Shown here piece after piece: positions 8,208-17,153 of a stretch of 64,000 nucleotides of DNA. This stretch comes from CAYWBI01 sp964456445 (lineage in GTDB: Bacteria; Calditrichota; Calditrichia; Calditrichales; J004): assembly GCA_964456445.1 (NCBI GenBank), contig CAYWBI010000004.1, forward strand, positions 9,500-73,499, read 5' to 3'. The first letter of the stretch is position 1. The number at the start of each line of letters is the position of its first letter. The translations under genes and the position numbers were made by a program. The notes beneath the pieces were generated by a model. It saw only the letters and a list, made by a program, of their open reading frames with translations. It was not told the DNA's origin and ran no database searches.

Positions 8208-8565
8208 TGGAGACGCCGGGAGTTGAACCCGGGTCCGGACAAGGACCAAAATGAACATCTACAACCATAGTCAATGTTTAAATCTTACTTTAACACAGGT
8301 ACGTTAACAAAACCACGCGCTAAAGCCAGCCCACTAAATATGTCCTTAAGCCCGCAGGCGCTGCTTAAGTCCAATCTGCCCAAAGTTGGCGTTACAAATC
8401 TCCCCGGCAAATTAGAGGGAAATGTAACGTAACAGTCATATTACTATGCTGCTAATGCGTAATTATTTTCGGCACTTATGTGCTTTCCGATTAATCACGG
8501 GATAACCGGAATCCCGGGTTGCCGTTCAAATCCTTCACTTGTCCGTCGAATCCAAGATCGTCCCC
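8208..8565 (-). ncRNA. ssrA: Transfer-messenger RNA (tmRNA), 358 nt
   Basis: The 5' end GGGGACGATCTTGGATTCGAC and the 3' end with T-arm GGGTTCAACTCCC and CGTCTCCA form the tRNA-like domain (acceptor GGGGACG with CGTCTCC, one G-U pair). The internal tag frame at 8473-8444 reads A-E-N-N-Y-A-L-A-A and ends in TAG, a typical proteolysis tag. Pseudoknot-rich sequence fills the rest. It rescues stalled ribosomes together with SmpB. CCA is not encoded. It starts 29 nt after the stop of glgA, on the same strand. Confidence 0.96.
8444..8473 (-). other. tmRNA tag-peptide reading frame
   Basis: The resume codon is probably GCC at 8473-8471. The frame encodes AENNYALAA and stops with TAG at 8446-8444. 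The LAA end is the usual ClpXP degron. Confidence 0.85.
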
Positions 8566-8579
8566 AAATGGTGTGGCAA

Positions 8580-8606
8580 TTTATAAATGTATGGTCACTT
8601 TCGCAA
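8580..8606 (-). promoter_or_regulatory. Possible sigma-70-type promoter for tmRNA
   Basis: On the minus strand TTGCGA (8606-8601) and TATAAA (8585-8580) are separated by 15 nt, or 16 nt if ATAAAT is used. They lie at the end of glgA and just upstream of the mature tmRNA 5' end at 8565. This is a pattern match only; spacing is slightly short. Confidence 0.3.
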
Positions 8607-10049
8607 GACCAATTCCTGATATAAACTAACATACGAACGAATTTGTTTCTCCCAGGAAAAATCTTTCCACATACCGGCCTTGATGATCTTGCTCCATGTC
8701 TTATGATGCCCGAAAGTGGAAAGCGCATAACCCAGCGCCCATTCCAATCCCGCCGGGCTATAATCTTCAAAAACAAAACCATCGCCGCTTTGTCGCTCCC
8801 AATTATATAAATCAACAGAATCCGCCAGACCACCTGTTTTACGCACGACGGGAACGGTGCCGTATTTAAGACTATAGAGCTGATTTAAACCGCATGGTTC
8901 ATATTTAGATGGCATCAAAAAGATATCGGCGCCCGCTTCAATTTTATGTGATAAGGCATGGTTGTACCCATGTACAAAGACCACCTTTTGCGGGTGCCGG
9001 GTTTGCAAACCTAAGAAATAATGTTCATATCTTTCAAAACCACTGCCCAGCACCACCAAACGAAAGGTGCGTTCTATAAGTAATTTATCCATCACCGCTT
9101 CGATCAGATCAATCCCCTTTTGAAAGACCAGCCGCGAGACGATCCCTACCAGTGGGACTTTTTTATGATAGGGCAATTTTAGCTCATCACATAAATCCTT
9201 TTTATTCTGTTGTTTATCCGATAGCTTTTTTTGGGTATAATTCTTTTTTATATAACGATCGGTTGCGGGGTTCCACTCATCATAATCGATGCCGTTCATA
9301 ATGCCCACCAGATTTGCACTGCGATAGGCCAGCATGTTCTGCAGACCTGCCCCGTATTCGGGCGTTTGGATCTCACGGGCATAGGTTTCACTAACCGTGG
9401 TTATTTTGTCTGCATGGATTATCCCGCATTTTAAAAAATTGAAACGCCCGTCCCGTGTGTCATAGTCATCTAAAAGGGCCGTATGGCCACCAAGTCCAAG
9501 CCGGTTGGCCTCGTCCATGCCAAACACTCCCTGATAGCCTATGTTATGAATGGTCATGATTGTTTTGGTCGCGGCAAATAAACTGTCCCAGGCATATATG
9601 CTTTTCAGATAAAGCGGGATAAGCGCCGATTGCCAATCGCTGCAATGCAGGATATCCGGTGCCCAGGCCATACGTTGAAATATTTCCAATGCGGCCCGGT
9701 TTAGCAGCCCAAAACGCAGGTACTCATCGCTGTCATCCGTGTAGATCCCGGATCGGTGGTACAGATGCGGGCAATTGATGAAAAAGATATCCGTTTGTGT
9801 ACCGGGCAATTTGGCGGTATAAACCGAATAGCTGATTTTCAACCCGTTAAAATCTACTTCCAACCCCTGTAAAAAATCTACCGCATAAAAATCCGTTTGA
9901 TCCAGGTTTATCTGGCTGTACATGGGGGTGATGACCCGAACGTCCAATCCATGGGCAGGAAGGTACTTTGCCAGGGCAGCGCTTACATCGCCCAAACCGC
10001 CGACCTTTGAAAAGGGAAATATTTCCGATGTTACCAATCCAATACGCAT
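8595..10049 (-). CDS. glgA: Glycogen synthase (ADP-glucose type, GT5)
   Basis: The 484-residue protein has the N-terminal ADP-glucose loop 'KVGGLGDV' (the family has K-x-G-G-L), 'HCSDWQSALIP', 'TIHNIGYQG', 'GIMNGIDYDEWNPATD' and the C-terminal Rossmann motif 'LMPSKYEPCGLNQLYSLKYGTVPVVRKTGGL', all diagnostic of bacterial GlgA. It transfers glucose from ADP-glucose to the non-reducing end of alpha-1,4-glucan in the cytoplasm. A GTG six nt upstream (10055) overlaps the AGAGGTG ribosome-binding site, so the ATG at 10049 is the better start and matches the family N-terminus. No other glycogen genes are adjacent. Confidence 0.95.
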   Translation of the reverse strand: MRIGLVTSEIFPFSKVGGLGDVSAALAKYLPAHGLDVRVITPMYSQINLDQTDFYAVDFLQGLEVDFNGLKISYSVYTAKLPGTQTDIFFINCPHLYHRSGIYTDDSDEYLRFGLLNRAALEIFQRMAWAPDILHCSDWQSALIPLYLKSIYAWDSLFAATKTIMTIHNIGYQGVFGMDEANRLGLGGHTALLDDYDTRDGRFNFLKCGIIHADKITTVSETYAREIQTPEYGAGLQNMLAYRSANLVGIMNGIDYDEWNPATDRYIKKNYTQKKLSDKQQNKKDLCDELKLPYHKKVPLVGIVSRLVFQKGIDLIEAVMDKLLIERTFRLVVLGSGFERYEHYFLGLQTRHPQKVVFVHGYNHALSHKIEAGADIFLMPSKYEPCGLNQLYSLKYGTVPVVRKTGGLADSVDLYNWERQSGDGFVFEDYSPAGLEWALGYALSTFGHHKTWSKIIKAGMWKDFSWEKQIRSYVSLYQELVLRK

Positions 10050-10057
10050 ATCCACCT

Positions 10058-10618
10058 CTATTCAAAAACCAACAAAAAAAGGACCGGCAACAATACGCCT
10101 AATAAAACGAGAACCGTTCCACGTTCGCGCATTCCGTTCTTCCCTTTCAATAAAAACATCCCGCTGACCGCCAGGAAAACAAGGCTGACGGCAAATAAAT
10201 CGGAAATGTATGTCCAGCCTTTTTTAGGCTCGTTCAGATGCAAACGGTTAAAGACCCGTATAAAAGGACGGTCATTAACAATTTCCCACGCAACTTCCCC
10301 CGTTTCCATATTGACGTCCATCCTGTTTTTGTCCCAAAATGCACGGATCACCGTTGGGGAAACATGTACAATGGCGGATAGGCCGGACTCAATCTTTAGT
10401 TCCCTGAATACGTGTTCCATGACCTTTCTATCGGACAGACCAGGCACGATCTTAACCTGGGACGTATGGTGGGCAATTTCATAGTTTGGGTTCCAGTGCC
10501 GGATATGGTTTACGGCAATGCCGGATACTGAAAAGATGATGGTCAGACCGACGGCAAGATACCCGATATCCCGGTGCAAAACATGTAATAAGCGGCGTAC
10601 TTTCAGGAAACACTCCAT
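10058..10618 (-). CDS. PepSY-associated membrane protein
   Basis: The 186-residue protein begins with a short basic stretch and 'LHRDIGYLAVGLTIIFSVSGIAVNH', the first-helix pattern of PepSY_TM proteins. A roughly 95-residue extracytoplasmic loop with a PepSY-like fold follows, then two further helices near the C-terminus ('DLFAVSLVFLAVSGMFLL' and 'GTVLVLLGVLLPVLFLLVF'). Short relatives of this type occur next to metal uptake or respiratory genes, but no such neighbour is visible here, so the role is open. It precedes glgA by 8 nt. An intrinsic terminator (10627-10658) lies directly ahead of its ATG, and no clear ribosome-binding site is visible, so expression may depend on read-through or on a later start. 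Confidence 0.75.
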   Translation of the reverse strand: MECFLKVRRLLHVLHRDIGYLAVGLTIIFSVSGIAVNHIRHWNPNYEIAHHTSQVKIVPGLSDRKVMEHVFRELKIESGLSAIVHVSPTVIRAFWDKNRMDVNMETGEVAWEIVNDRPFIRVFNRLHLNEPKKGWTYISDLFAVSLVFLAVSGMFLLKGKNGMRERGTVLVLLGVLLPVLFLLVFE

Positions 10619-10626
10619 GATAAATT

Positions 10627-10658
10627 AAAAAAGCCGCCAAGAAGACATGCTTAGCGGC
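10627..10658 (-). terminator. Intrinsic terminator of the DUF4920 gene
   Basis: On the minus strand GCCGCTAAG (10658-10650) pairs with CTTGGCGGC (10641-10633), one G-U pair, around an 8-nt loop and is followed by six U residues (10632-10627). It lies 20 nt after the stop at 10679. Confidence 0.88.
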
Positions 10659-10678
10659 CGCTGCAGTTAATTGCTCAT

Positions 10679-11143
10679 CTACATTTCTATTTCGGCGCCA
10701 AGGGCATGCAAACGATAGATGACCCTGGGTTGTGTAACCTTTGCGGGATCAAATTTTTTGCCCTTAATCTCGCATTGTTCTTTTTGTTGTACCCGGGTTT
10801 CTTCCAGTGTAAATTCCACTTTTTCCATAACACCCTGCACCCTGGCAACTTTTCCACTTGCCTCAAGCGGGAAAACGATTTCACCGTCCTTCACTTTTAT
10901 AAGCAAAGATCCATAACCGGAATCGGCGGCAATCTTCATCCAGCAGCCTCTTTTTTTACAGACATCGATCACCCGGCCTTTTACCAAAACCGTTTTTCCA
11001 AGAAAGGCTTCCGGCTTGTTAAGTATATCCGTGATGGCCACCGTTTTTTCCAGCGAGATTGCTTCGCCAAGCTTTTTGGGGGCGTTTGCAAAAGATGCCC
11101 CAAGCAATAATAATACAGCCAATATAATTCTGTACGATTTCAT
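10679..11143 (-). CDS. Exported DUF4920-domain protein
   Basis: The 154-residue protein has a signal peptide (residues 1-20, 'IILAVLLLLGASFANA') and a single OB-fold-like DUF4920 domain. This is recognised by 'GKTVLVKGRVIDVCKKRGCWMKI' with the conserved C-x(4)-G-C-W-M segment, followed by 'VFPLEASGKVARVQGVMEK'. The domain probably acts in the periplasm; the two or three conserved cysteines could bind metal or heme, but the function is not established. AAAGGGAGA precedes the ATG. The gene is closed by its own terminator and forms a separate unit from the PepSY gene downstream. Confidence 0.82.
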   Translation of the reverse strand: MKSYRIILAVLLLLGASFANAPKKLGEAISLEKTVAITDILNKPEAFLGKTVLVKGRVIDVCKKRGCWMKIAADSGYGSLLIKVKDGEIVFPLEASGKVARVQGVMEKVEFTLEETRVQQKEQCEIKGKKFDPAKVTQPRVIYRLHALGAEIEM

Positions 11144-11161
11144 TCTATCTCCCTTTGTTAG

Positions 11162-11181
11162 ATTTTAAGCGAACTTAAAAT
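11162..11181 (-). promoter_or_regulatory. Hairpin with TTCG loop between the propeller gene and the DUF4920 gene
   Basis: On the minus strand ATTTTAAG and CTTAAAAT (8 bp) close a TTCG tetraloop. It sits between the stop at 11224 and the ribosome-binding site of the DUF4920 gene. No long U-run follows, so it could be a weak terminator or a leader hairpin. Confidence 0.4.
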
Positions 11182-11223
11182 TAAGAAACTAAATTTAGAT
11201 TTGCAAAACGGATTGCTCATTTT

Positions 11224-14200
11224 CTATTCCACTTTTTTCACGTTTTGCATTATGGTATCATATTGTTTACGGTATAAACCAAATACCTTTTTTTGGCCCG
11301 CGGTCGGCGCGGCATCGGCGCCCTGAACGGTTTGTAACAAAGTGCTCAACGAAGCGGCCAGGGATTTCAGACTGGGCTTCCCGCTTAACAAGATTTTTTT
11401 CAAAGCGGTTTTTTCATCCATCCCGGATACCTTGTCCAAACGCATTTTAAGATGATGATAGGCATCCACAACACTGTTGAGCATTGTGCTGATTTCCGCA
11501 ACCATCGTCTGTTGTGCCTGCAACGACCCTATCCCAACTGTTGAGCGTGGGTCCATTTTAACTGTAAATATCTGCCGCATGGTTTTTTTGCCCGCTTCTA
11601 ATTCCACGCTGTAGTCTCCCGGCAAAACAAGGGCCCCCTGCGGACCTATCGGCGTTCCATCATGCCATACGGCGGTCATTTTAAAACCATAGTTTAAAGA
11701 CCGTGCACGCGGGTGACGTAAATCCCATACAAAGCGGTGCATGCCCGCTTTGGCCGAGAGTATTTTCTCCGGGGCTATCCAGCCATCCTGAAAATATTGG
11801 TTGGCCGTCAGTTTTTGCGGTTTGTCGGCGCTCGAAAAACGGCGGATCAATTTGCCCTGAGCATCTTTAATTGTCAGGGTTACCGCTTCCGGATTGTCAT
11901 CTTGAAGCCAGTAATCGATAACGGCGCCGGCCGGCGGATTTTGTCCAAGTGGCGTTTCCGGTGGCGGTGGGGTATCGTGATTATTGGATTTTCGGAGTCT
12001 CCAGGTGGCGGAGGGTTTAAAAAGATGAGCCGTTTGCAACTTTACGCCTTCCGCTATTTGCCGTAACGGCGCCAGAATATCCAACGCCCAAATTCCCCTG
12101 CCCTGCGTCCCTGCGATCAGATCCGTGCCATGAACCTGCATATCACGGATGAAGGTGGTGGGCAAATTCAGTTGAAGTGATTGCCAGTTGCCGCCATCAT
12201 CAAAAGATACAAAAGCGCCACGGTTGGTCCCTGCAAAAAGCAATCCGGCTTGCTTTGTGTCCGCGCGAACGGTGAGTACAAACTGATCAGCGGGCAAACC
12301 GTTGCTGATGGAAGTCCAATGGGCGCCGCCATCGTTTGTTTTTATGATCAGCGGACGATAATCACCGGTGCGGTGGGCGTCCACGGCGGCGTAGGCCACA
12401 TTTTGATCAAATACTGACGGGGAGATGGCATTGATCCGGCCCCAGGGCTTAACGACTGCCGGCGTCACATTACGCCATGATTTACCTGCGTCCGATGTAC
12501 GATGGATCAGACCGTCGTCTGTGCCTATCCAAATCATTTTCTCATCAATTGGAGATGGTGCAATGGTAAATATAACACCGTATCCGCAATCGCGGGCGTC
12601 TTTTTGGGATGGATTGCCCACACAAGGCGGGGCGCCTGGTTTTTTAGCGCTCAGATCGGGACTGATTATTTGCCAGTTGTCACCATCATCATCGGAGCGG
12701 AAGAGTTGCTGTGCGCCAAAATAAAGGGATCTTTTTCCTACGGGCGAATAAGCGATCGGTGTGATCCAGGTATATCGGTTTTTCACACGGTCAAGCCGGG
12801 CGCCGTAACTGGAAATGGGCCAGGGTGAAACATTTACCACTTCCCTTGTAATTTGGTTCGATCGGGATATATACCCGCCCAGCCCGCTGCCCAACACAAT
12901 ATTTGGATTGCCGGGCTTTGGCAATTGATAGTCGCGCTCATGCCCGCCCACGGGCCGCCAATCGCGCTCTTCAATAACGCCATAAGGCCCGCGGCTTTTG
13001 ATTTGAACCGTGCCGTTATCCTGTTGGCCACTGTAAATTTTATAGGGGAACTGGTCATCGGCAGCCACATGATAAAATTGCCCCGTAGGCTGATTGTACC
13101 AGCTCGACCATGTCAAACCACCATCAACGGATACAGCCGTGCCCTGATCGGCGGCGGATATCAGATGGTCCGGGTATTTGGGGTTGATCCACATAAAATG
13201 ATAATCGTCCCCGCCGGGGGAGCCTTTAATGATGCTAAAGGTGTGGCCGCCATCATCACTCATATGGATGGAGCGGGCCATCACATATACTTTTTTCGGG
13301 TTATCCGGGGCGATGGTTACCCGGCAAAAATAATCACTGCTCAATTCGGGGTCGGTGTTCAACAATTTCCAGCTTTCGCCACCGTCCTCGCTGCGATAGA
13401 AACCGGCGCCTTTGCTGGCCGCAACGGTGGCATACACCACTTGACCATTGGAACCGGCCGGTGTTGCCAACCCAATACGTCCCAGATTTCCGGCCGGTAG
13501 GCCTCTGCCTTTAAGCCTCTGCCAACTCAAACCACCATCGCGGCTTTTATAAATAGCAGAACCCGGTCCTTCCTGTGGTTGGAAATAGTCCAGCCAGGGA
13601 TGTTGACGGAACTGCCAGGCAGCGGCGTAAACAATTTGTGTGTTATCGGCGTCCCAGGCCATATCCACAACACCCGTTGCGTCATCAATTTTTAAAACCT
13701 GTTTCCATTTTTTACCGCCGTCGGTCGTCAGATATACACCGCGTTCGGGATTTGGTGCAAAGGCCGCGCCCATGGCGCCGACCAGTACACGTTGGGCATT
13801 CTTCGGATCAACCAATATCCCGCCTATGTGACGTGTTTTTTTCAAACCCATATTTTGCCAACTTTTCCCGCCATCGGCGCTGCGGTACACTCCATCGCCG
13901 GAGGCGATATCATAACGCATGGTCACCTGACCTGTCCCGGCATAAATAATATCCGGGTTGGACGGAGCAACCGCCAATGCGCCGATGGAAGCCGATGCCT
14001 CCTGTTGCATCAACGGTTGCCAGGTTTGCCCGGCATTTACTGTTTTCCACACCCCGCCATTGGCCGCGCCAAAATAAAAGGTGTTGGGTTTATCGGTAAT
14101 CCCGCTGGCGGAGGTTGACCATCCCGCACGTAACGGACCCACCAGACGCCAACGCATGGCGGGCAGGGGTTCTTCTGCCCAGGCAAAGGCGCTAAGCAGC

Positions 14201-14274
14201 AGGAGCACAGTTAAAAACACCGGAAACAGTTTCCGGGAGACAGACATGTATTTAATCTCTGTATGGATTTGCAT
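11224..14274 (-). CDS. Large secreted Asp-box (BNR/sortilin-like) beta-propeller protein
   Basis: The 1016-residue protein has a signal peptide ('LFPVFLTVLLLLSAFAWA') followed by about ten Asp boxes of the form S-x-D-G-G-x-(S/T)-W, for example SADGGKSW, SRDGGLSW, SEDGGESW, SVDGGLTW and TNDGGAHW. These predict one or two multi-bladed VPS10/sialidase-like propellers over residues 40-700. The C-terminal third (about 740-1016) has a beta-sandwich-like segment ('GMHRFVWDLRHPRA') and a helical end. Related proteins are annotated as sortilin-like or glycosyl-hydrolase-like; no catalytic residues can be assigned. It has no T9SS sorting domain. The ATG at 14274 has AAAGGA at good spacing; the in-frame ATG at MSVSRK is an alternative start with a weaker site. 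Confidence 0.85.
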   Translation of the reverse strand: MQIHTEIKYMSVSRKLFPVFLTVLLLLSAFAWAEEPLPAMRWRLVGPLRAGWSTSASGITDKPNTFYFGAANGGVWKTVNAGQTWQPLMQQEASASIGALAVAPSNPDIIYAGTGQVTMRYDIASGDGVYRSADGGKSWQNMGLKKTRHIGGILVDPKNAQRVLVGAMGAAFAPNPERGVYLTTDGGKKWKQVLKIDDATGVVDMAWDADNTQIVYAAAWQFRQHPWLDYFQPQEGPGSAIYKSRDGGLSWQRLKGRGLPAGNLGRIGLATPAGSNGQVVYATVAASKGAGFYRSEDGGESWKLLNTDPELSSDYFCRVTIAPDNPKKVYVMARSIHMSDDGGHTFSIIKGSPGGDDYHFMWINPKYPDHLISAADQGTAVSVDGGLTWSSWYNQPTGQFYHVAADDQFPYKIYSGQQDNGTVQIKSRGPYGVIEERDWRPVGGHERDYQLPKPGNPNIVLGSGLGGYISRSNQITREVVNVSPWPISSYGARLDRVKNRYTWITPIAYSPVGKRSLYFGAQQLFRSDDDGDNWQIISPDLSAKKPGAPPCVGNPSQKDARDCGYGVIFTIAPSPIDEKMIWIGTDDGLIHRTSDAGKSWRNVTPAVVKPWGRINAISPSVFDQNVAYAAVDAHRTGDYRPLIIKTNDGGAHWTSISNGLPADQFVLTVRADTKQAGLLFAGTNRGAFVSFDDGGNWQSLQLNLPTTFIRDMQVHGTDLIAGTQGRGIWALDILAPLRQIAEGVKLQTAHLFKPSATWRLRKSNNHDTPPPPETPLGQNPPAGAVIDYWLQDDNPEAVTLTIKDAQGKLIRRFSSADKPQKLTANQYFQDGWIAPEKILSAKAGMHRFVWDLRHPRARSLNYGFKMTAVWHDGTPIGPQGALVLPGDYSVELEAGKKTMRQIFTVKMDPRSTVGIGSLQAQQTMVAEISTMLNSVVDAYHHLKMRLDKVSGMDEKTALKKILLSGKPSLKSLAASLSTLLQTVQGADAAPTAGQKKVFGLYRKQYDTIMQNVKKVE

Positions 14275-14707
14275 AAAATTTTTCCTTTATTTTGAAAGAC
14301 GTTACCGCTAAAAATAAGACACTTGTTCAACTTAATATATATTACAGATAAATATCCGGTTTTATCGCAGGCATGTATTTGAACATCAAAAAACCGGGCT
14401 TATTCGATGAAACCTAAATATAGAACCCATTCAAACTTAGTACAAAGGGGGCCACATCTTGATGCACAGGGTGTTGCCACTCACATTATTGTCTATCCTT
14501 TTCGTGGGATTACACATGTTTAATACCCGATGAAAGACCGTCAATTTTTTCAAAAATACGGGATGTTTAAATCCCCGCAAAGGGGCAATGATACAGGGAG
14601 CTTAGACCTGCCTGCGCGTCACCATTTTCCATCGCTACGGCGGAGCTTTTAATATGACATTTTCCTTACTCTTCCGGGTAAATTATCCGATAACGTTTTC
14701 ATTAATC
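14275..14707. other. Intergenic region, nothing recognised
   Basis: 433 bp between the propeller gene and the spmB stop. I see no gene, RNA or clear terminator. It must carry the promoter of the propeller gene. Confidence 0.5.
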
Positions 14708-15247
14708 TTATATTAATGCCCGGCAAATAAGCACTGCAGTTAATAAACCGGCGGCATCGGCCATTAAACCTGCGGTTATCGCATAGCGTGTTTTGCGGAT
14801 ACCTACCGCGCCAAAATATACCGCCACTACATAAAAAGTTGTTTCGGTACTGCCAAACATGGTGGATGCGGTAAAGCCAATCAGCGAATCCGGTCCGTGG
14901 GTTTTCATCAGCTCGGTCATGATCCCCAATGAGCCGCTGCCGGAGAGCGGTCGCATTACCGCCATGGGCAAAAGCTCGGGTGACATACCGATCAAATTAG
15001 TAAACGGTGATACAATCCAACTTAAAAAATCCAATGCCCCACTGGCCCGGAACATGGCAATGGCCACCAACATGGCCACAAGATAGGGGATAATTTTAAC
15101 CCCTACATTAAACCCTTCTTTAGCACCTTCGACAAAAACTTCATACACGGCTACCTTTTTATAACCGCCATAACCGATAAAGAACAAAAGAATGACCGGA
15201 ATGGCCAGGATGGACAACCAGTCGATAATATGTTTAAACAGCTCCAT
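14708..15247 (-). CDS. spmB: SpmB-like nucleoside-recognition (Gate) domain membrane protein
   Basis: The 179-residue polytopic protein matches the spore maturation protein B family: 'AKEGFNVGVKIIPYLVAMLVAIAMFRASGALD', 'PLSGSGSLGIMTELM' and 'GSTETTFYVVAVYFGAVGI'. These Gate-domain proteins are presumed transporters; they occur widely in non-sporulating bacteria, where the substrate is unknown. A frame extension to 15283 exists, but the ATG at 15247 has AAGGAG at good spacing and fits the family start, so I use it. It overlaps the end of spmA by 14 nt, implying translational coupling. Confidence 0.9.
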   Translation of the reverse strand: MELFKHIIDWLSILAIPVILLFFIGYGGYKKVAVYEVFVEGAKEGFNVGVKIIPYLVAMLVAIAMFRASGALDFLSWIVSPFTNLIGMSPELLPMAVMRPLSGSGSLGIMTELMKTHGPDSLIGFTASTMFGSTETTFYVVAVYFGAVGIRKTRYAITAGLMADAAGLLTAVLICRALI

Positions 15248-16001
15248 CGATTTTCTCCTTCCCTTTTGATTTCTTCTTTTCAAAATATTGGATGGTTTTT
15301 ACAGTGCTCAGACCAACAATGGTGGCCACGGTGGCGGCAATGATCGATGGTACAATAATTTGCTGCGGATTTGCCGAACCAAGTGAGGCCCGAATGGCAA
15401 TGGCCGTGGCCGGAATAAGCGTGATGGCGCTGGTGTTGATCACTAAAAAAGTGATCATGTCATTGGAAGCGGTATCTTTGTCTTCGTTCAGCTCCTGAAG
15501 TTCGTCCATGGCTTTTAGACCCAACGGCGTTGCGGCGTTGCTTAGCCCAAGCATATTGGCGGCAATGTTCATCAACATGGCGCCAATTGCCGGATGATCG
15601 GTAGGGATGGTCGGGAACAAACGTTTGGTGACGGGACTTACCAAGCGGGCGAGGATAGCGATCATCCCGGATGCTTCGGCAATTTTCATGATCCCAAGCC
15701 AGAGAGCCATTACCCCAATCAAACCTATGGCGATATTTACGCCAACATCGGCTGCATTGATTGCCGCTGTGGTAACCCGGCCCAGAGCGGTTGTTTTACT
15801 TAACGCTGGGGTCGCAGGTGCGCCAGGTGAGAATAAGTTCCAGATAACCTGGCCCAATGGAGTCGTTTTGCTCAGTGTTTCCTTTGTTCCCGATTGTTGC
15901 GCTTTCTGTGGGAGGGGATCGAAAAATTCATGTTTAATGTCTGTACCGGCGGCAATAAGCAAACTGCTTACAACCATCCAAAACCAAATTTTATTCAGCA
16001 T
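15234..16001 (-). CDS. spmA: SpmA-like nucleoside-recognition (Gate) domain membrane protein
   Basis: The 255-residue membrane protein matches spore maturation protein A: 'MLNKIWFWMV' start, 'GVMALWLGIMKIAEASGM', 'HPAIGAMLMNIAANMLGLSNAATPLGLKAM' and 'FLVINTSAITLIPATAIAIR'. Compared with the usual family it has an insertion of about 40 residues after the first helix (about 35-75) in which the segment 'SKTTPLGQV' / 'SKTTALGRV' is repeated. SpmA and SpmB act as a pair, here in the usual order with overlapping reading frames. The absence of any sporulation gene in the window suggests a general transport role. Confidence 0.92.
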   Translation of the reverse strand: MLNKIWFWMVVSSLLIAAGTDIKHEFFDPLPQKAQQSGTKETLSKTTPLGQVIWNLFSPGAPATPALSKTTALGRVTTAAINAADVGVNIAIGLIGVMALWLGIMKIAEASGMIAILARLVSPVTKRLFPTIPTDHPAIGAMLMNIAANMLGLSNAATPLGLKAMDELQELNEDKDTASNDMITFLVINTSAITLIPATAIAIRASLGSANPQQIIVPSIIAATVATIVGLSTVKTIQYFEKKKSKGKEKIDGAV

Positions 16002-16225
16002 GGCCCATTCCTTTTTGAGTAATCAGATTTTTACCAGGAAAGAAAAACCAAAATTTAGTCTGTGCGCACATAGGATTCAACATAGATTTAATTTCCGGCG
16101 TGGGACCTTTAGCTGTCGCTTTGGCCATTTTTTATTTTCGGTCAGTGATGTCTTTTATTTATAAAACGGATCAATAGCCCGGTGATCTATATCACTATCA
16201 GCCTTTATCCAAAGCCCTATATATA

Positions 16226-16243
16226 AGTTTAGCTGCCTAAACT
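16226..16243. promoter_or_regulatory. Inverted repeat AGTTTAG-CTGC-CTAAACT ahead of the AgmX-like gene
   Basis: Perfect 7-bp arms around 4 nt, ending 10 nt before the ATG at 16254 and just after an AT-rich CCTATATATAAG. It could be an operator or a leader hairpin hiding the start; no regulator is identified. Confidence 0.4.
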
Positions 16244-16253
16244 CAATGGAAAT

Positions 16254-17153
16254 ATGAAAACGGATTTTGTTCGCTTTTTTGGGCTTCGCTGGTATCAACG
16301 GTTCTCCGTGTTTTTTATCCGGATTTTAACGGTTGTATTATCGGTGACTTTTGGCCTTATCTTATACTTTGCAAACCTTGACTATACCCGTTTTGCCCCA
16401 ACGGTGCACGAGGAAATAATATCCCGGTTTCAGAACCATATCCTGGAATTGCAGGAGCGCCCGCGGCAACAGGCGCAAACCACGTCCATTACTTCATCGA
16501 AAACCAAAGTTATAACGCCATCATCGGCGATAGGGAAAAGGGAAAATGCTATAAAACGTGCGGAAAATGTCGGTGTATTGAAAGCCTTAAAAACACAAAA
16601 AAACTCTACAGATTTATCCGGTATAAACAATTTAGATAAAGGTCTGTGGGAAAGCGAAGAATTGACCCATATTGAAAAGAAATTTGTTCCCAGCGGTGTT
16701 TTTGCAAAGCAAAGAAATATGCAGCGCGCGCTTTTAGAATCCAACACGGCAGATGAATTAATGGACATTTCCTACGCGCATTCCATAAACCGTAAACGGG
16801 CCATATTTATCGCGAATACAAAAGATATATTCAAAGAACCGGAGCAGCATTTTGGCTATCGTGATCAAGCGGAAATTTTCCGTGTCATTTACTCCAAACA
16901 ACCCCTGATCGAGGCCTGCTATAAAAAGGCCACCCGAAATTATTCGCTCTCCTCCGGCTTTATAAAGGTTGAATTCCAGATTTCCCCAGACGGTCGTGTA
17001 ATCGGTTCCAGTATCCGCATCCTGGATTCAAATTTACACAGCCGAATGTTGGAACAATGCATAAAAAAGAACATCCGACGCTGGCGTGATTTTAAAAAAC
17101 TGGATGACTCGCGGGGGATTGCCCACGTAGTACATAAGTTTATTTTTTACTAG
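16254..17153 (+). CDS. Inner-membrane protein with AgmX/PglI-type (TonB-like) C-terminal domain
   Basis: The 299-residue protein has a basic N-terminus, one transmembrane helix at about 19-43 ('FFIRILTVVLSVTFGLILYFANL'), a long polar linker rich in Q, T, S and K (about 60-200) and a C-terminal TonB-fold domain (about 205-299). The latter carries the AgmX/PglI signature 'ACYKKA...GFIKVEFQISPDGRVIGSSI' and 'LEQCIKKNIRRWRDF'. Such proteins are anchored in the inner membrane and reach through the periplasm; relatives take part in gliding or adventurous motility and envelope complexes. No ExbB/ExbD partners are adjacent. The start is supported only by a short GGAA close to the ATG. Confidence 0.8.
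   Translation: MKTDFVRFFGLRWYQRFSVFFIRILTVVLSVTFGLILYFANLDYTRFAPTVHEEIISRFQNHILELQERPRQQAQTTSITSSKTKVITPSSAIGKRENAIKRAENVGVLKALKTQKNSTDLSGINNLDKGLWESEELTHIEKKFVPSGVFAKQRNMQRALLESNTADELMDISYAHSINRKRAIFIANTKDIFKEPEQHFGYRDQAEIFRVIYSKQPLIEACYKKATRNYSLSSGFIKVEFQISPDGRVIGSSIRILDSNLHSRMLEQCIKKNIRRWRDFKKLDDSRGIAHVVHKFIFY

Noticed and set aside
12853..13500. Plus-strand open frame of 215 codons
   Set aside because: Antisense to the Asp-box propeller gene, whose repeated S-x-D-G-G-x-x-W motifs prove the minus strand is coding.
15607..16164. Plus-strand open frame of 185 codons
   Set aside because: Antisense to spmA, which has clear family motifs and gene-pair context.
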